DNA of 64,000 nt from Cupriavidus sp. (GTDB taxonomy: Bacteria; Pseudomonadota; Gammaproteobacteria; Burkholderiales; Burkholderiaceae): NCBI GenBank assembly GCA_031181345.1, contig JAPSLC010000014.1, positions 1 through 64,000 of the forward strand, read 5' to 3'. Position 1 is the stretch's first letter. Every line of letters begins with the position of its first letter. This document shows, piece by piece, positions 10,573 through 18,166 of the stretch. Position numbers and translations under genes: made by a program. The notes under the pieces were generated by a model that saw nothing but the letters and a program-made list of their open reading frames with translations, did not search any database and had not been told where the DNA came from.

Positions 10573-10578
10573 TAAAAT
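10573..10578 (+). promoter_or_regulatory. -10 element for the HAD gene, next to the start codon
   Basis: TAAAAT with 8 bases between it and the ATG at 10587. As with mutL, transcription would begin at or within a base or two of the ATG, giving a leaderless mRNA. Confidence 0.45.
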
Positions 10579-10586
10579 CGCCGCCC

Positions 10587-11261
10587 ATGAATCTGGCATT
10601 GTTCGACCTCGACCACACCCTGATCCCGACCGACAGCGACCACGAATGGGGCCGCTTTCTGGTCCGTCTTGGCGTGGTCGACGAGGAAACCTACCGTCGC
10701 AAGAACGACGAGTTCTACGGCCACTACAAGGCCGGCACCCTCGATATCCAGGCCTTCCTGAAGTTCGCGCTGGCCCCGCTGGCGGCCCATCCGCGCGAGC
10801 GCCTGAACGCCTGGCGCCAGCAATTCATGCACGAGGTGATCGAGCCGGCCATCACGCCGCAGGCTCGCGCGCTGGTCTACAAGCATCTGGACGCCGGCGA
10901 CCTGTGTGCGATCGTCACGGCGACCAACAGCTTCGTCACGGCGCCGATTGCCGCCGCCTTCGGCATCAAGCACCTGATCGCCACCGAGCCGGCCACCGCC
11001 GACGGCCTGGCGGAAAGCGCCTACACCGGCGAGGTGTTCGGCATCCCGAGCTTCCGCGAAGGCAAGATCGCCCGCGTCGAGGCCTGGCTGAAGGAACAGG
11101 GCGCGCGCTGGCAGGACTTCGCCACCACCACCTTCTACAGCGATTCGATGAACGACCTGCCGCTCTTGGCCAAGGTCACCGAGCCGATCGCCACCAACCC
11201 GGACGAGCGCCTCCGCCATCATGCCGCCGCGGCCGGCTGGCGCATCATGGACCTGTTCTGA
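10587..11261 (+). CDS. HAD-IB family phosphatase (SerB-like)
   Basis: The 224-residue hydrolase has the HAD nucleophile motif FDLDHTL with the two Asp at residues 7 and 9, motif II TATNSF, and motif IV YSDSMNDLPLL. It belongs to the IB subfamily that includes phosphoserine phosphatases and related histidinol-phosphate or sugar phosphatases, and the natural substrate is not clear. The start is fixed by the first codon of the HAD fold. pcnB begins one base after its stop, so the two are probably translationally coupled. Confidence 0.85.
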   Translation: MNLALFDLDHTLIPTDSDHEWGRFLVRLGVVDEETYRRKNDEFYGHYKAGTLDIQAFLKFALAPLAAHPRERLNAWRQQFMHEVIEPAITPQARALVYKHLDAGDLCAIVTATNSFVTAPIAAAFGIKHLIATEPATADGLAESAYTGEVFGIPSFREGKIARVEAWLKEQGARWQDFATTTFYSDSMNDLPLLAKVTEPIATNPDERLRHHAAAAGWRIMDLF

Positions 11262-11262
11262 C

Positions 11263-12768
11263 GTGATCAAGAAGCTTATCAACCGGCTGCTGGGCAAGCC
11301 CGGACCCAAGCAGCGACGCCTCGGCCGCGCCCACACACCGCGCATCATCACCGCCGACGAGCACCAGATCGATCCCACGCTGCTCTCGCGCAATGCGGTC
11401 AAGGTCACCAGCACGCTGCAGCAGGCCGGCTACCAGGCCTTTATCGTCGGCGGCGCGGTGCGCGACCTGCTGCTCGGCATCAAGCCCAAGGACTTCGACG
11501 TGGCGACCAACGCCACGCCGGACCAGGTGCAGGCGCTGTTCCGCCGCTCGCGCATCATCGGCCGGCGCTTCCAGATCGTGCACGTGACCTTCTACGGCGG
11601 ACGCGAGCAGGAAATCATCGAGGTGTCGACCTTCCGCGCGCTGGTCGACGCGGTGGCCAGCGAAACGCTGCCCGAAGGCCGCCGGCTCAAGCGTGCCGAA
11701 CTGGACAACAAGACCCACGCGATCGACGCCTCCGGCCGGGTGCTGCGCGACAACGTCTGGGGCTCGCAGGCGGAGGACGCCGAACGGCGCGACTTCACCA
11801 TCAATGCGATGTACTACGACCCGGCCGAGCAGACGGTGCACGACTACCACCACGGCATGGAAGACATGCGGGCGCGCACGCTGCGGATGATCGGCGACCC
11901 GGTCACGCGCTATCGCGAGGACCCGGTGCGGATGCTGCGCGTGGTGCGTTTCGCCGCCAAGACCGGCTTCGACATCGACGAGGCCACGCGCCAGCCGATC
12001 GCCGACCTGGCCTCGCTGATCCATAACGTGCCGAGCGCGCGCCTGTTCGACGAGATGCTCAAGCTCTTGATGTCCGGCCATGCCTGGGCCTCGCTGCAGG
12101 AGCTGCGCAAGGCCGGCCTGCACAAGGGCCTGCTGCCGCTGCTGGACGTCGCGATCGAGCAACCGCTGGGCCAGCGCTTCGTGCAGCTGGCGCTGGACAA
12201 TACCGACCGCCGCGTGCAGGCCGGCAAGCCGGTCTCGCCCGGCTTCCTGTTCGCCGCGCTGCTGTGGCACCACGTGCTGCAGCGCTGGAAGACGCTGCGC
12301 GAGGGCGGCGAGCATCCGATCGCGGCGCTCAACGCGGCGATGGACGACGTGCTCGAGCGACAGACCGGCCAGCTGGCGATCCAGCGCCGCTTCGTCACCG
12401 ACATGCGCGATATCTGGGGCATGCAGCCGCGCTTCGAGAAGCGCGTCGGCCGCATGCCGTTCCGCCTGTTGGAATCGCCGCGCTTCCGCGCCGGTTTCGA
12501 CTTCCTGGCGCTGCGCTGCGAGGCCGGTGAAATGCCGGCCGAACTGGCGACCTGGTGGCAGGACTTCCAGAACGCCGACTCCGAAGGCCGCGAGAACCTG
12601 ATCGAGGCGGCGCGTGCCTCCGGCACGGCCGGCAGCGAAGGTCCGGCGCGCAAGAAGCGCCGTCGGCGGCCGTCGCGGAAATCGGATAAAGTTTCCCCCC
12701 GGGATGAGATGGACGCGGCAGCCGACCAGCAAGGCGGCGCGCGCGGCCAGCCGGAGGAAACCGAATGA
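11263..12768 (+). CDS. pcnB: Poly(A) polymerase I PcnB
   Basis: Adds poly(A) tails to RNA 3' ends and promotes decay. The 501-residue protein has the class II nucleotidyltransferase core IVGGAVRDLLLGIKPKDFDV, the RRDFTINAMYYDP motif, and the YREDPVRMLRVVRFAAK motif, then a helical body. The C-terminus is a basic tail (KKRRRRPSRKS), typical of PcnB rather than CCA-adding enzyme. The start is a GTG one base after the HAD stop. The gene overlaps folK by 4 bases (ATGA). Confidence 0.94.
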   Translation: MIKKLINRLLGKPGPKQRRLGRAHTPRIITADEHQIDPTLLSRNAVKVTSTLQQAGYQAFIVGGAVRDLLLGIKPKDFDVATNATPDQVQALFRRSRIIGRRFQIVHVTFYGGREQEIIEVSTFRALVDAVASETLPEGRRLKRAELDNKTHAIDASGRVLRDNVWGSQAEDAERRDFTINAMYYDPAEQTVHDYHHGMEDMRARTLRMIGDPVTRYREDPVRMLRVVRFAAKTGFDIDEATRQPIADLASLIHNVPSARLFDEMLKLLMSGHAWASLQELRKAGLHKGLLPLLDVAIEQPLGQRFVQLALDNTDRRVQAGKPVSPGFLFAALLWHHVLQRWKTLREGGEHPIAALNAAMDDVLERQTGQLAIQRRFVTDMRDIWGMQPRFEKRVGRMPFRLLESPRFRAGFDFLALRCEAGEMPAELATWWQDFQNADSEGRENLIEAARASGTAGSEGPARKKRRRRPSRKSDKVSPRDEMDAAADQQGGARGQPEETE

Positions 12769-13283
12769 CACTGGCCTTCATCGGCATCGGCGCCAACCTG
12801 GGCGACGCAAAACAAGCCGTCAAGGATGCCATCGTCTGCCTGGCGCAGCAGGTCGGCATCCGGATCGTGGCGCGATCCTCGCTGTACCGCAGCGCGCCGG
12901 TCGATGCCGGCGGCGACGATTACTACAACGCGGTGGTCAAGCTGGAGACCAGCTTCACGGCCGCCCAGCTGCTGGTCATCTGCCACCATATCGAAGACCA
13001 GTTCGGCCGCGAGCGGCCCTTTCGCAATGCGCCGCGCACGCTGGACCTGGACCTGCTGGTGTTCGGCGACGAAATGCATGACGGCGCGCAGCTGACCGTG
13101 CCGCATCCGCGCGTGGCGGCGCGCGCGTTCACGCTGGTGCCGCTGCTCGAACTCGAACCCGAACTGGTGATTCCGGGCCTGGGGCGCGCCGCCGACCATC
13201 TCCCCGCGGTGGCGGGCCAGCGCATCGACAAGGTGTCCTTCTGCCAATGTACGCGCCAAGCGGAATCTCGCCCTACCTCCTGA
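12765..13283 (+). CDS. folK: 6-hydroxymethyl-dihydropterin pyrophosphokinase FolK
   Basis: Transfers pyrophosphate from ATP to 6-hydroxymethyl-7,8-dihydropterin in folate synthesis. The 172-residue protein shows the HPPK pattern: IGIGANLGD at the start, [22 protein letters not shown], and the [18 protein letters not shown] motif with the Mg-binding Asp pair, then [18 protein letters not shown]. It overlaps pcnB by 4 bases and the next gene by 37 bases, indicating tight coupling. pcnB-folK-panB is a conserved beta-proteobacterial order. Confidence 0.95.
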   Translation: MTLAFIGIGANLGDAKQAVKDAIVCLAQQVGIRIVARSSLYRSAPVDAGGDDYYNAVVKLETSFTAAQLLVICHHIEDQFGRERPFRNAPRTLDLDLLVFGDEMHDGAQLTVPHPRVAARAFTLVPLLELEPELVIPGLGRAADHLPAVAGQRIDKVSFCQCTRQAESRPTS

Positions 13284-13609
13284 CCGCCGGCCTGCTGACG
13301 CTGTCCAATGTGTTCATGACCTTCGCGTGGTACGGCCACCTGAAGGACCTGAGCAGCCGCCCCTGGTACATCGCGGCGATCGTCAGCTGGGGCATCGCGC
13401 TGTTCGAGTACATGCTGCAGGTGCCGGCCAACCGGATCGGCTTCCAGCATGGCATCTCGCTGGCGCAACTGAAGATCCTGCAGGAAGCGATCACGCTGAC
13501 GGTGTTCGTGCCGTTCTCGCTGCTGTACATGCAGCAAAGCTTCAAGTGGGACTACGTGTGGGCGGCGCTGTGCATGGTCGGTGCCGTCTATTTCATCTTC
13601 CGCAGCTGA
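13247..13609 (+). CDS. DUF486 (DMT-like) small membrane protein
   Basis: The 120-residue protein has about four hydrophobic segments and fits the DUF486 family of small DMT-type transporters (note [46 protein letters not shown] and the closing [14 protein letters not shown]). Function unknown. It overlaps the end of folK by 37 bases in another frame, which is unusual but both frames read as good protein. Confidence 0.8.
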   Translation: MYAPSGISPYLLTAGLLTLSNVFMTFAWYGHLKDLSSRPWYIAAIVSWGIALFEYMLQVPANRIGFQHGISLAQLKILQEAITLTVFVPFSLLYMQQSFKWDYVWAALCMVGAVYFIFRS

Positions 13610-13659
13610 ACGCTGCCGCCCGTCCCGGGCGCCGGCAAGCGGACCTCCGAGGCACATCG

Positions 13660-14481
13660 ATGAGCTATCTCCTGGAACCCTCCCGCAAGTCCATCACCAT
13701 CCCCAAGCTGCAGGCGATGCGCGCCGCCGGCGAAAAGATCGTGATGCTGACCGCCTATGACTCGAGCTTCGCCGCGCTGCTCGACCACTGCGGCGTCGAG
13801 GTGATCCTGATCGGCGATTCGCTCGGCAACGTGATGCAGGGCCAGCAGACCACGCTGCCCGTCACGCTGGAACAGATGGCGTACCACACCGAATGCGTGG
13901 CGCGCGGCAACCAGACCGCACTGGTCGTCACCGACCTGCCCTTCGGCACCTACGGCACGCCCGAGCAGGCGTTTGCCAGCGCCGCGGCGCTGATGCGCGC
14001 CGGCGCGCAGATGGTCAAGCTCGAAGGCGGCGAATGGCTGGCGCCGACCGTCAAGTTCCTGGTCGAGCGCAGCATCCCGGTGTGCGCGCATATCGGGCTG
14101 ACGCCGCAGTCGGTGCATGCCTTCGGCGGCTTCAAGGTGCAGGGCAAGACCGACGCCAGCGCGGCCCAGCTGCGCCGCGACGCCGAAGCGCTGCAGAGCG
14201 CCGGTGCCCAGCTGATCGTGATGGAGGCGGTGCCGGCCGCGCTGGCCGCCACCGTGACCAGCCAGCTCGAGATCCCCACCATCGGCATCGGCGCCGGCGT
14301 GGACTGCTCCGGCCAGGTGCTGGTGCTGCAGGACATGCTGAACATCTATCCCGGGCGCAAGGCCAAGTTCGTGCGCAACTTCATGGAAGGCCAGACCTCG
14401 ATCGAGGGCGCGATCCGCGCCTATGTCGCCGCGGTCAAGGACGGCAGCTTCCCCGCGCCCGAACACACCTTCTCGGCCTGA
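13660..14481 (+). CDS. panB: 3-methyl-2-oxobutanoate hydroxymethyltransferase PanB
   Basis: Makes ketopantoate from alpha-ketoisovalerate and methylene-tetrahydrofolate, the first step to pantothenate and CoA. The 273-residue protein has the [13 protein letters not shown] start, the Mg/substrate motif [15 protein letters not shown], the TDLPFGTYG and MVKLEGGEW motifs, [11 protein letters not shown], and [20 protein letters not shown]. Start [11 protein letters not shown] matches Burkholderiaceae homologues. The dependence on a folate cofactor fits its place beside folK. Confidence 0.96.
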   Translation: MSYLLEPSRKSITIPKLQAMRAAGEKIVMLTAYDSSFAALLDHCGVEVILIGDSLGNVMQGQQTTLPVTLEQMAYHTECVARGNQTALVVTDLPFGTYGTPEQAFASAAALMRAGAQMVKLEGGEWLAPTVKFLVERSIPVCAHIGLTPQSVHAFGGFKVQGKTDASAAQLRRDAEALQSAGAQLIVMEAVPAALAATVTSQLEIPTIGIGAGVDCSGQVLVLQDMLNIYPGRKAKFVRNFMEGQTSIEGAIRAYVAAVKDGSFPAPEHTFSA

Positions 14482-14490
14482 CGCCGCCCG

Positions 14491-15189
14491 ATGGAGATCG
14501 GCGCCGCCACTGCGGCCGCGTTCGCGCTGCTCGCCGGCGGCGATCCCGCGCTGTGGGAGATCGTCTGGACCTCGCTGAAGGTCGCCTTCGCCGGGCTGGC
14601 GATCGCCACCGCCCCGGCGATCGGCGCGGCGTACCTGATCGCCACCCATGACTTCCCCGGCCGGCGGCTGGTGGTGGTGCTGGCGCAGGCGTTCCTGTCG
14701 TTTCCGACCGTGCTGGTCGGCCTGATCCTCTATCTGCTGCTGACGCGCCAGGGGCCGCTGGGCAGTCTCGGGCTGCTGTTCACGCCGACTGGCATGGTGA
14801 TCGGCCAAGCCGTGATCGGCTTTCCGGTGGTGCTGGCGTTCGCGCTGTCGACGCTGCAGGGTGCCGACGCGCGGCTGCGCGAGACCGCCTGGGTGCTCGG
14901 TGCGGGTGCCTGGCGCACCTTCTTCACCGTGCTGCGCGAGTTGCGCTTTGGCCTGATGGCGGCCGTGGTCGCCGGCTTCGGCCGCGTGATCGCGGAAGTC
15001 GGCTCCGCGCTGATGATCGGTGGCAATATCGAAGGCTCGACCCGTACCATCACCACCGCGATCGCCCTGGAGACCAGCAAGGGCGAGTTTGCCCAGGGCA
15101 TCGCGCTGGGCATCGTGCTGGTGGCCCTGGCCCTGCTGGTCAACGTGCTGCTGGCGTGGCTGCAGGGCGCCGGAGGATTTCGCCGATGA
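14491..15189 (+). CDS. tupB: Tungstate-type ABC transporter permease
   Basis: The 232-residue permease has about five membrane segments and the EAA-like cytoplasmic loop (LRETAWVLGAGAWRTFFTVL). The stretch GSALMIGGNIEG followed by TRTITTAIALE is characteristic of TupB-type tungstate permeases, so tungstate (or molybdate) uptake is the best guess. It is translationally coupled to the ATPase (ATGA overlap). No periplasmic binding-protein gene lies beside it, so the substrate rests on family resemblance only. Confidence 0.75.
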   Translation: MEIGAATAAAFALLAGGDPALWEIVWTSLKVAFAGLAIATAPAIGAAYLIATHDFPGRRLVVVLAQAFLSFPTVLVGLILYLLLTRQGPLGSLGLLFTPTGMVIGQAVIGFPVVLAFALSTLQGADARLRETAWVLGAGAWRTFFTVLRELRFGLMAAVVAGFGRVIAEVGSALMIGGNIEGSTRTITTAIALETSKGEFAQGIALGIVLVALALLVNVLLAWLQGAGGFRR

Positions 15190-15908
15190 ACGCACCGGAG
15201 CCGGATCGCAACCGCCCCGCCGCCGACGCGCTGGCGCCGCCCCTGCTGGTGGTGCGCGGGCTGCGCCGACGGATCGGCGCCCGTGCGCTGTTCGATATCG
15301 ACGCGCTGGCCTTCCCGCGCGCCACCGCGGTGGTATTGACCGGCGTCAACGGCGCGGGCAAGACCACGCTGCTGCGGATGATCGCCGGCCTCGAACGCGC
15401 GCCGGGCGCCACCGTCGATTGGACGGGCGCCGACGGCCAGCCGTGCAGCGCTTCGCTGGACCCGCTGCCGCGCGCGCTGCGCCAGCGCATCGCCTACATG
15501 CATCAGCATCCGTACCTGTTCCGCACCTCGGTGCGCGAGAACATCGCCTATGGGCTGCATGCGCGCGGACTGCCGGCCGACGAGGTCGCGCGCCGCGTCG
15601 GCGCGGCACTGGGCTGGGCCGGGATCACGCATGTCCAGGACACCGCGCCGGAGCGCCTGTCCGGCGGCGAAATCCAGCGCGTCGCACTGGCCCGCGCCAA
15701 GGTACTGGAGCCGGACCTGCTGCTGCTCGACGAGCCCACCTCCAATCTGGACGGCCACGCGCGCGAACAGGTGATCGCACTGGTGCGCGAGCTCGCCGCC
15801 GAAGGCCGCACCGTGGTGATGATCTGCCACGATCGCGACCTGATCAATCTTCCCGGCGTGGTGCGCTGGAAGCTGACCGACGGGCGCCTCGATACCCATC
15901 ACCGCTAG
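15186..15908 (+). CDS. tupC: Tungstate-type ABC transporter ATPase
   Basis: The 240-residue ATPase has Walker A GVNGAGKTTLL, a Q-loop near MHQHPYLF, the signature LSGGEIQRVALA, Walker B LLLLDEPTSNLD, and the switch His in MICHDRD. It overlaps the permease stop by 4 bases. The ATG at 15186 is preferred over one 10 codons upstream that would lie deep inside the permease gene. Expected to energise the permease encoded just before it. Confidence 0.8.
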   Translation: MNAPEPDRNRPAADALAPPLLVVRGLRRRIGARALFDIDALAFPRATAVVLTGVNGAGKTTLLRMIAGLERAPGATVDWTGADGQPCSASLDPLPRALRQRIAYMHQHPYLFRTSVRENIAYGLHARGLPADEVARRVGAALGWAGITHVQDTAPERLSGGEIQRVALARAKVLEPDLLLLDEPTSNLDGHAREQVIALVRELAAEGRTVVMICHDRDLINLPGVVRWKLTDGRLDTHHR

Positions 15909-15917
15909 GGCATTTTC

Positions 15918-15959
15918 AAGGCAAGCGCATCAAGGCAAGCGCATCAAGGCAAGCGCAGC
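15918..15959. repeat. Tandem repeat at the pabB 3' end
   Basis: Three head-to-tail copies of the 14-base unit AAGGCAAGCGCATC (the last with GC for TC) lie between tupC and pabB. The third copy includes the final codons of the pabB fusion gene, so the array looks like a duplication of that gene's 3' end. Confidence 0.7.
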
Positions 15960-17848
15960 GTGGCGGGCAGCACGCCGCGCAGCGCGTTGGCAATCGCCAG
16001 TTCGTCCGCGCGCAGCAACATCTCGCGCGTAATGGGGCTCTCGGTAGCCGGGCCGCCCAGATAGGTCTGGCCATCGCGCAGCACCGCGTCGCGCATCACG
16101 CCCGGCAGGATGTCCGCCGTAAGCGGCGGGGTCAGCCAGCGGCCGTCCACGCGCACGAATATCGAGCTGCGGCCGCCTTCCAACAGTTCGCCGCGCAGGT
16201 TGAAGAACAGGCTGTCGAAGGCGCCGATGCGCTCGGCCTCGCGCCAGCCGGCGTCGAAGGTCGCGCGCGCGCTGGTCTTGTGCCGGCGCAGGGGATCGGC
16301 GACCGGCAAGGCGGTGCCGGCGACGAGCAGGCCGACCGGTCCGTCCTGCAGCGGGGCCAGCGCGCCACCCGTCAATTGCAACGTCCCCGCCTTGTCCAGC
16401 GTGACCCGCAGCCGTGCGGGGCCTTGCGCCACGGACACCGCCTTCCGCGTGATCGCGTCGCGCGCCTCTTCCTCGTCGAAGCGATAGCCGAAACACGCCG
16501 CCGAGTCGCGCAGCCGGGCCAGATGCGCATCGAGTCGCAGGCAACGGCCCTGCTCGACGCGCATCGTCTCGATCAGCGTGAAGCCCGGATCGTGGCCCAT
16601 CAGGAAGCGCGCCTTCCAGCCGCATTCCGCATATTCGTCGGCGGCAACGCTGTCGTGCACGATGCCGCTGCCGACGCCCATTTCGCCCGCGCGCAGGCCG
16701 TCATCCCGGCGCGGACCGAGTACCAGCGTGCGGATCGCCACGGACAAGGCCGCCCGCCCCAGCGTCTCGCCCGGCTCGGGCGCATCGACCCAGCCGATCG
16801 CACCGGTATAGAGGCCGCGCGGGGCGCGCTCCAGTTCGGCGATGATCTCCATGGTCCGGCGCTTGGGCGCACCGGTGATCGAGCCGCAAGGAAACAGCGC
16901 GGCCAGCAGCCCAGCCAGCGTGGTCCCGGCGCGCGCGGTCGCTGTGACGGTCGAGGTCATTTGCAGGACTTGTCCAAACGGCTGCACGACGAAGCGTTCC
17001 GGCACTCGCACCGTACCAGGCTGCGCGACCCTGCCGAGATCGTTGCGCAGCAGGTCGACGATCATCACGTTCTCGGCCCGGTTCTTGTCGTCGGCAGCCA
17101 GGGCGGCGGCGGCTTTGGCATCGCGTTTCGCATCGCCGCTGCGCAAGGCAGTTCCCTTCATCGGCCGGGTCACCAGCTCGCCGCCGCCGTCGTGACGAAA
17201 GAACAGCTCGGGCGATAGCGACAACACCCAGTGATCGCCGGGCAGCCGGGCCAGCGCGCCATACGGCACTGGCTGCGCGCCGCGCAAATCCCGATAGAAA
17301 GCGATCGGATCGCCAAAGGCTTCGAAGCGCAGGCGCTGGGTGAAATTCACCTGGTAGGTGTCCCCGGCCTCGATCCATTCATGGATGCGGGCGATGGCGG
17401 CGTGGAATGCGGCGCGATCGGTGTCCGAACGTACTTGCATCGCGCCAGCAGGCACGGTGGTGTCGCACTGGGCTTGCAGCCAATGCCGAATGGCCACCGC
17501 ATCGCACATCGTCTTCGAGGCGAACCACAGGACGCGCATCCCGCCGTCGGCGAACGGATTGTCCGCACCGAGCCGGGCCAGCGTCGGCACGCGAACCAGC
17601 GGCGCACCGAATTCGTACGGGGCGAACAGGCAGGCATGCCATCCGGCCTTCCATCCCTCTCTCAGGCTCGATTCAAGGCCCTCCAGCTCACCTGCTGGCA
17701 GCACATCCATGTGCATGAAGCCGGTATAGAGCCGGCACGTTGCCGCCTCGTCCGTGGCGGCGTCGAGCAGGACGAACGGGGACGCCGGGTCGAGCCGAGG
17801 AAGAGCGGAGGAAGCGGACGGGCCTGGGCTAGGGGACAACGTGGACAT
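15944..17848 (-). CDS. pabB: Fused aminodeoxychorismate synthase component I and aminodeoxychorismate lyase (PabB-PabC)
   Basis: Makes p-aminobenzoate for folate. The 634-residue protein has a chorismate-binding domain (residues about 30-390) with AGDTYQVNFTQRL, RPMKGTALRSGD, ENVMIVDLLRNDLGRV, FPCGSITGAPKRRTMEII, and GVGSGIVHDSVAADEYAEC. It is joined to a class IV aminotransferase domain (about 410-634) beginning GFTLIETMRVEQG and containing the DSLFFNLRGELLEGGRSSIF and LPGVMRDAVL motifs, which is PabC. Such fusions are known in Burkholderiaceae. Start MSTLSPSP is chosen because upstream sequence lacks conservation. A separate PabA glutaminase is expected elsewhere. Confidence 0.92.
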   Translation of the reverse strand: MSTLSPSPGPSASSALPRLDPASPFVLLDAATDEAATCRLYTGFMHMDVLPAGELEGLESSLREGWKAGWHACLFAPYEFGAPLVRVPTLARLGADNPFADGGMRVLWFASKTMCDAVAIRHWLQAQCDTTVPAGAMQVRSDTDRAAFHAAIARIHEWIEAGDTYQVNFTQRLRFEAFGDPIAFYRDLRGAQPVPYGALARLPGDHWVLSLSPELFFRHDGGGELVTRPMKGTALRSGDAKRDAKAAAALAADDKNRAENVMIVDLLRNDLGRVAQPGTVRVPERFVVQPFGQVLQMTSTVTATARAGTTLAGLLAALFPCGSITGAPKRRTMEIIAELERAPRGLYTGAIGWVDAPEPGETLGRAALSVAIRTLVLGPRRDDGLRAGEMGVGSGIVHDSVAADEYAECGWKARFLMGHDPGFTLIETMRVEQGRCLRLDAHLARLRDSAACFGYRFDEEEARDAITRKAVSVAQGPARLRVTLDKAGTLQLTGGALAPLQDGPVGLLVAGTALPVADPLRRHKTSARATFDAGWREAERIGAFDSLFFNLRGELLEGGRSSIFVRVDGRWLTPPLTADILPGVMRDAVLRDGQTYLGGPATESPITREMLLRADELAIANALRGVLPATLRLP

Positions 17849-18166
17849 CGGGCAGCAGGGAGAGAGAACGCCTTGGGCGCGCGGCGTCGAGCGGGCAGAC
17901 AAACGGGAGCCGACATTATCGCCCGCGACGCAAACTTCCCCCTCAACTTCCTGGGGACGAGCACCATTTGACGTCGCGGTCCGCTTGCCTTCCCACCAGG
18001 CCGCCGTCTTCCTCGTTACCAGCAAAAACAAATCTCCGCCGTTTTTTATAGCGAGGTCTTCGCAATGCGCGGATCGTTGCCGCCATGCCGTCCGCAGTGA
18101 TGGCGCAAAAAACGGGACCGTCACCCCGTGCATGTCGCACGGGACTGAAACCGCAACGGGGGAGAG
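17849..18166. other. Divergent intergenic region between pabB and the AWR-like gene
   Basis: This 318-base gap has no gene I can support. It marks the switch from high-GC core sequence to the lower-GC islet. I searched for a hrpII box (TTCG-N16-TTCG), the signature of HrpB-regulated type III effector genes in Ralstonia. Only one TTCG (18059-18062) is present on the plus strand, with no partner at the right distance on either side. A T-run (18042-18047) followed by TATA is the only AT-rich feature. Confidence 0.6.

Noticed and set aside
18039..18082. Possible hrpII box (TTCG-N16-TTCG) before the AWR-like gene
   Set aside because: Only one TTCG (18059) is present; the positions 20 bases either side read CCGT and GCCG, so no box.
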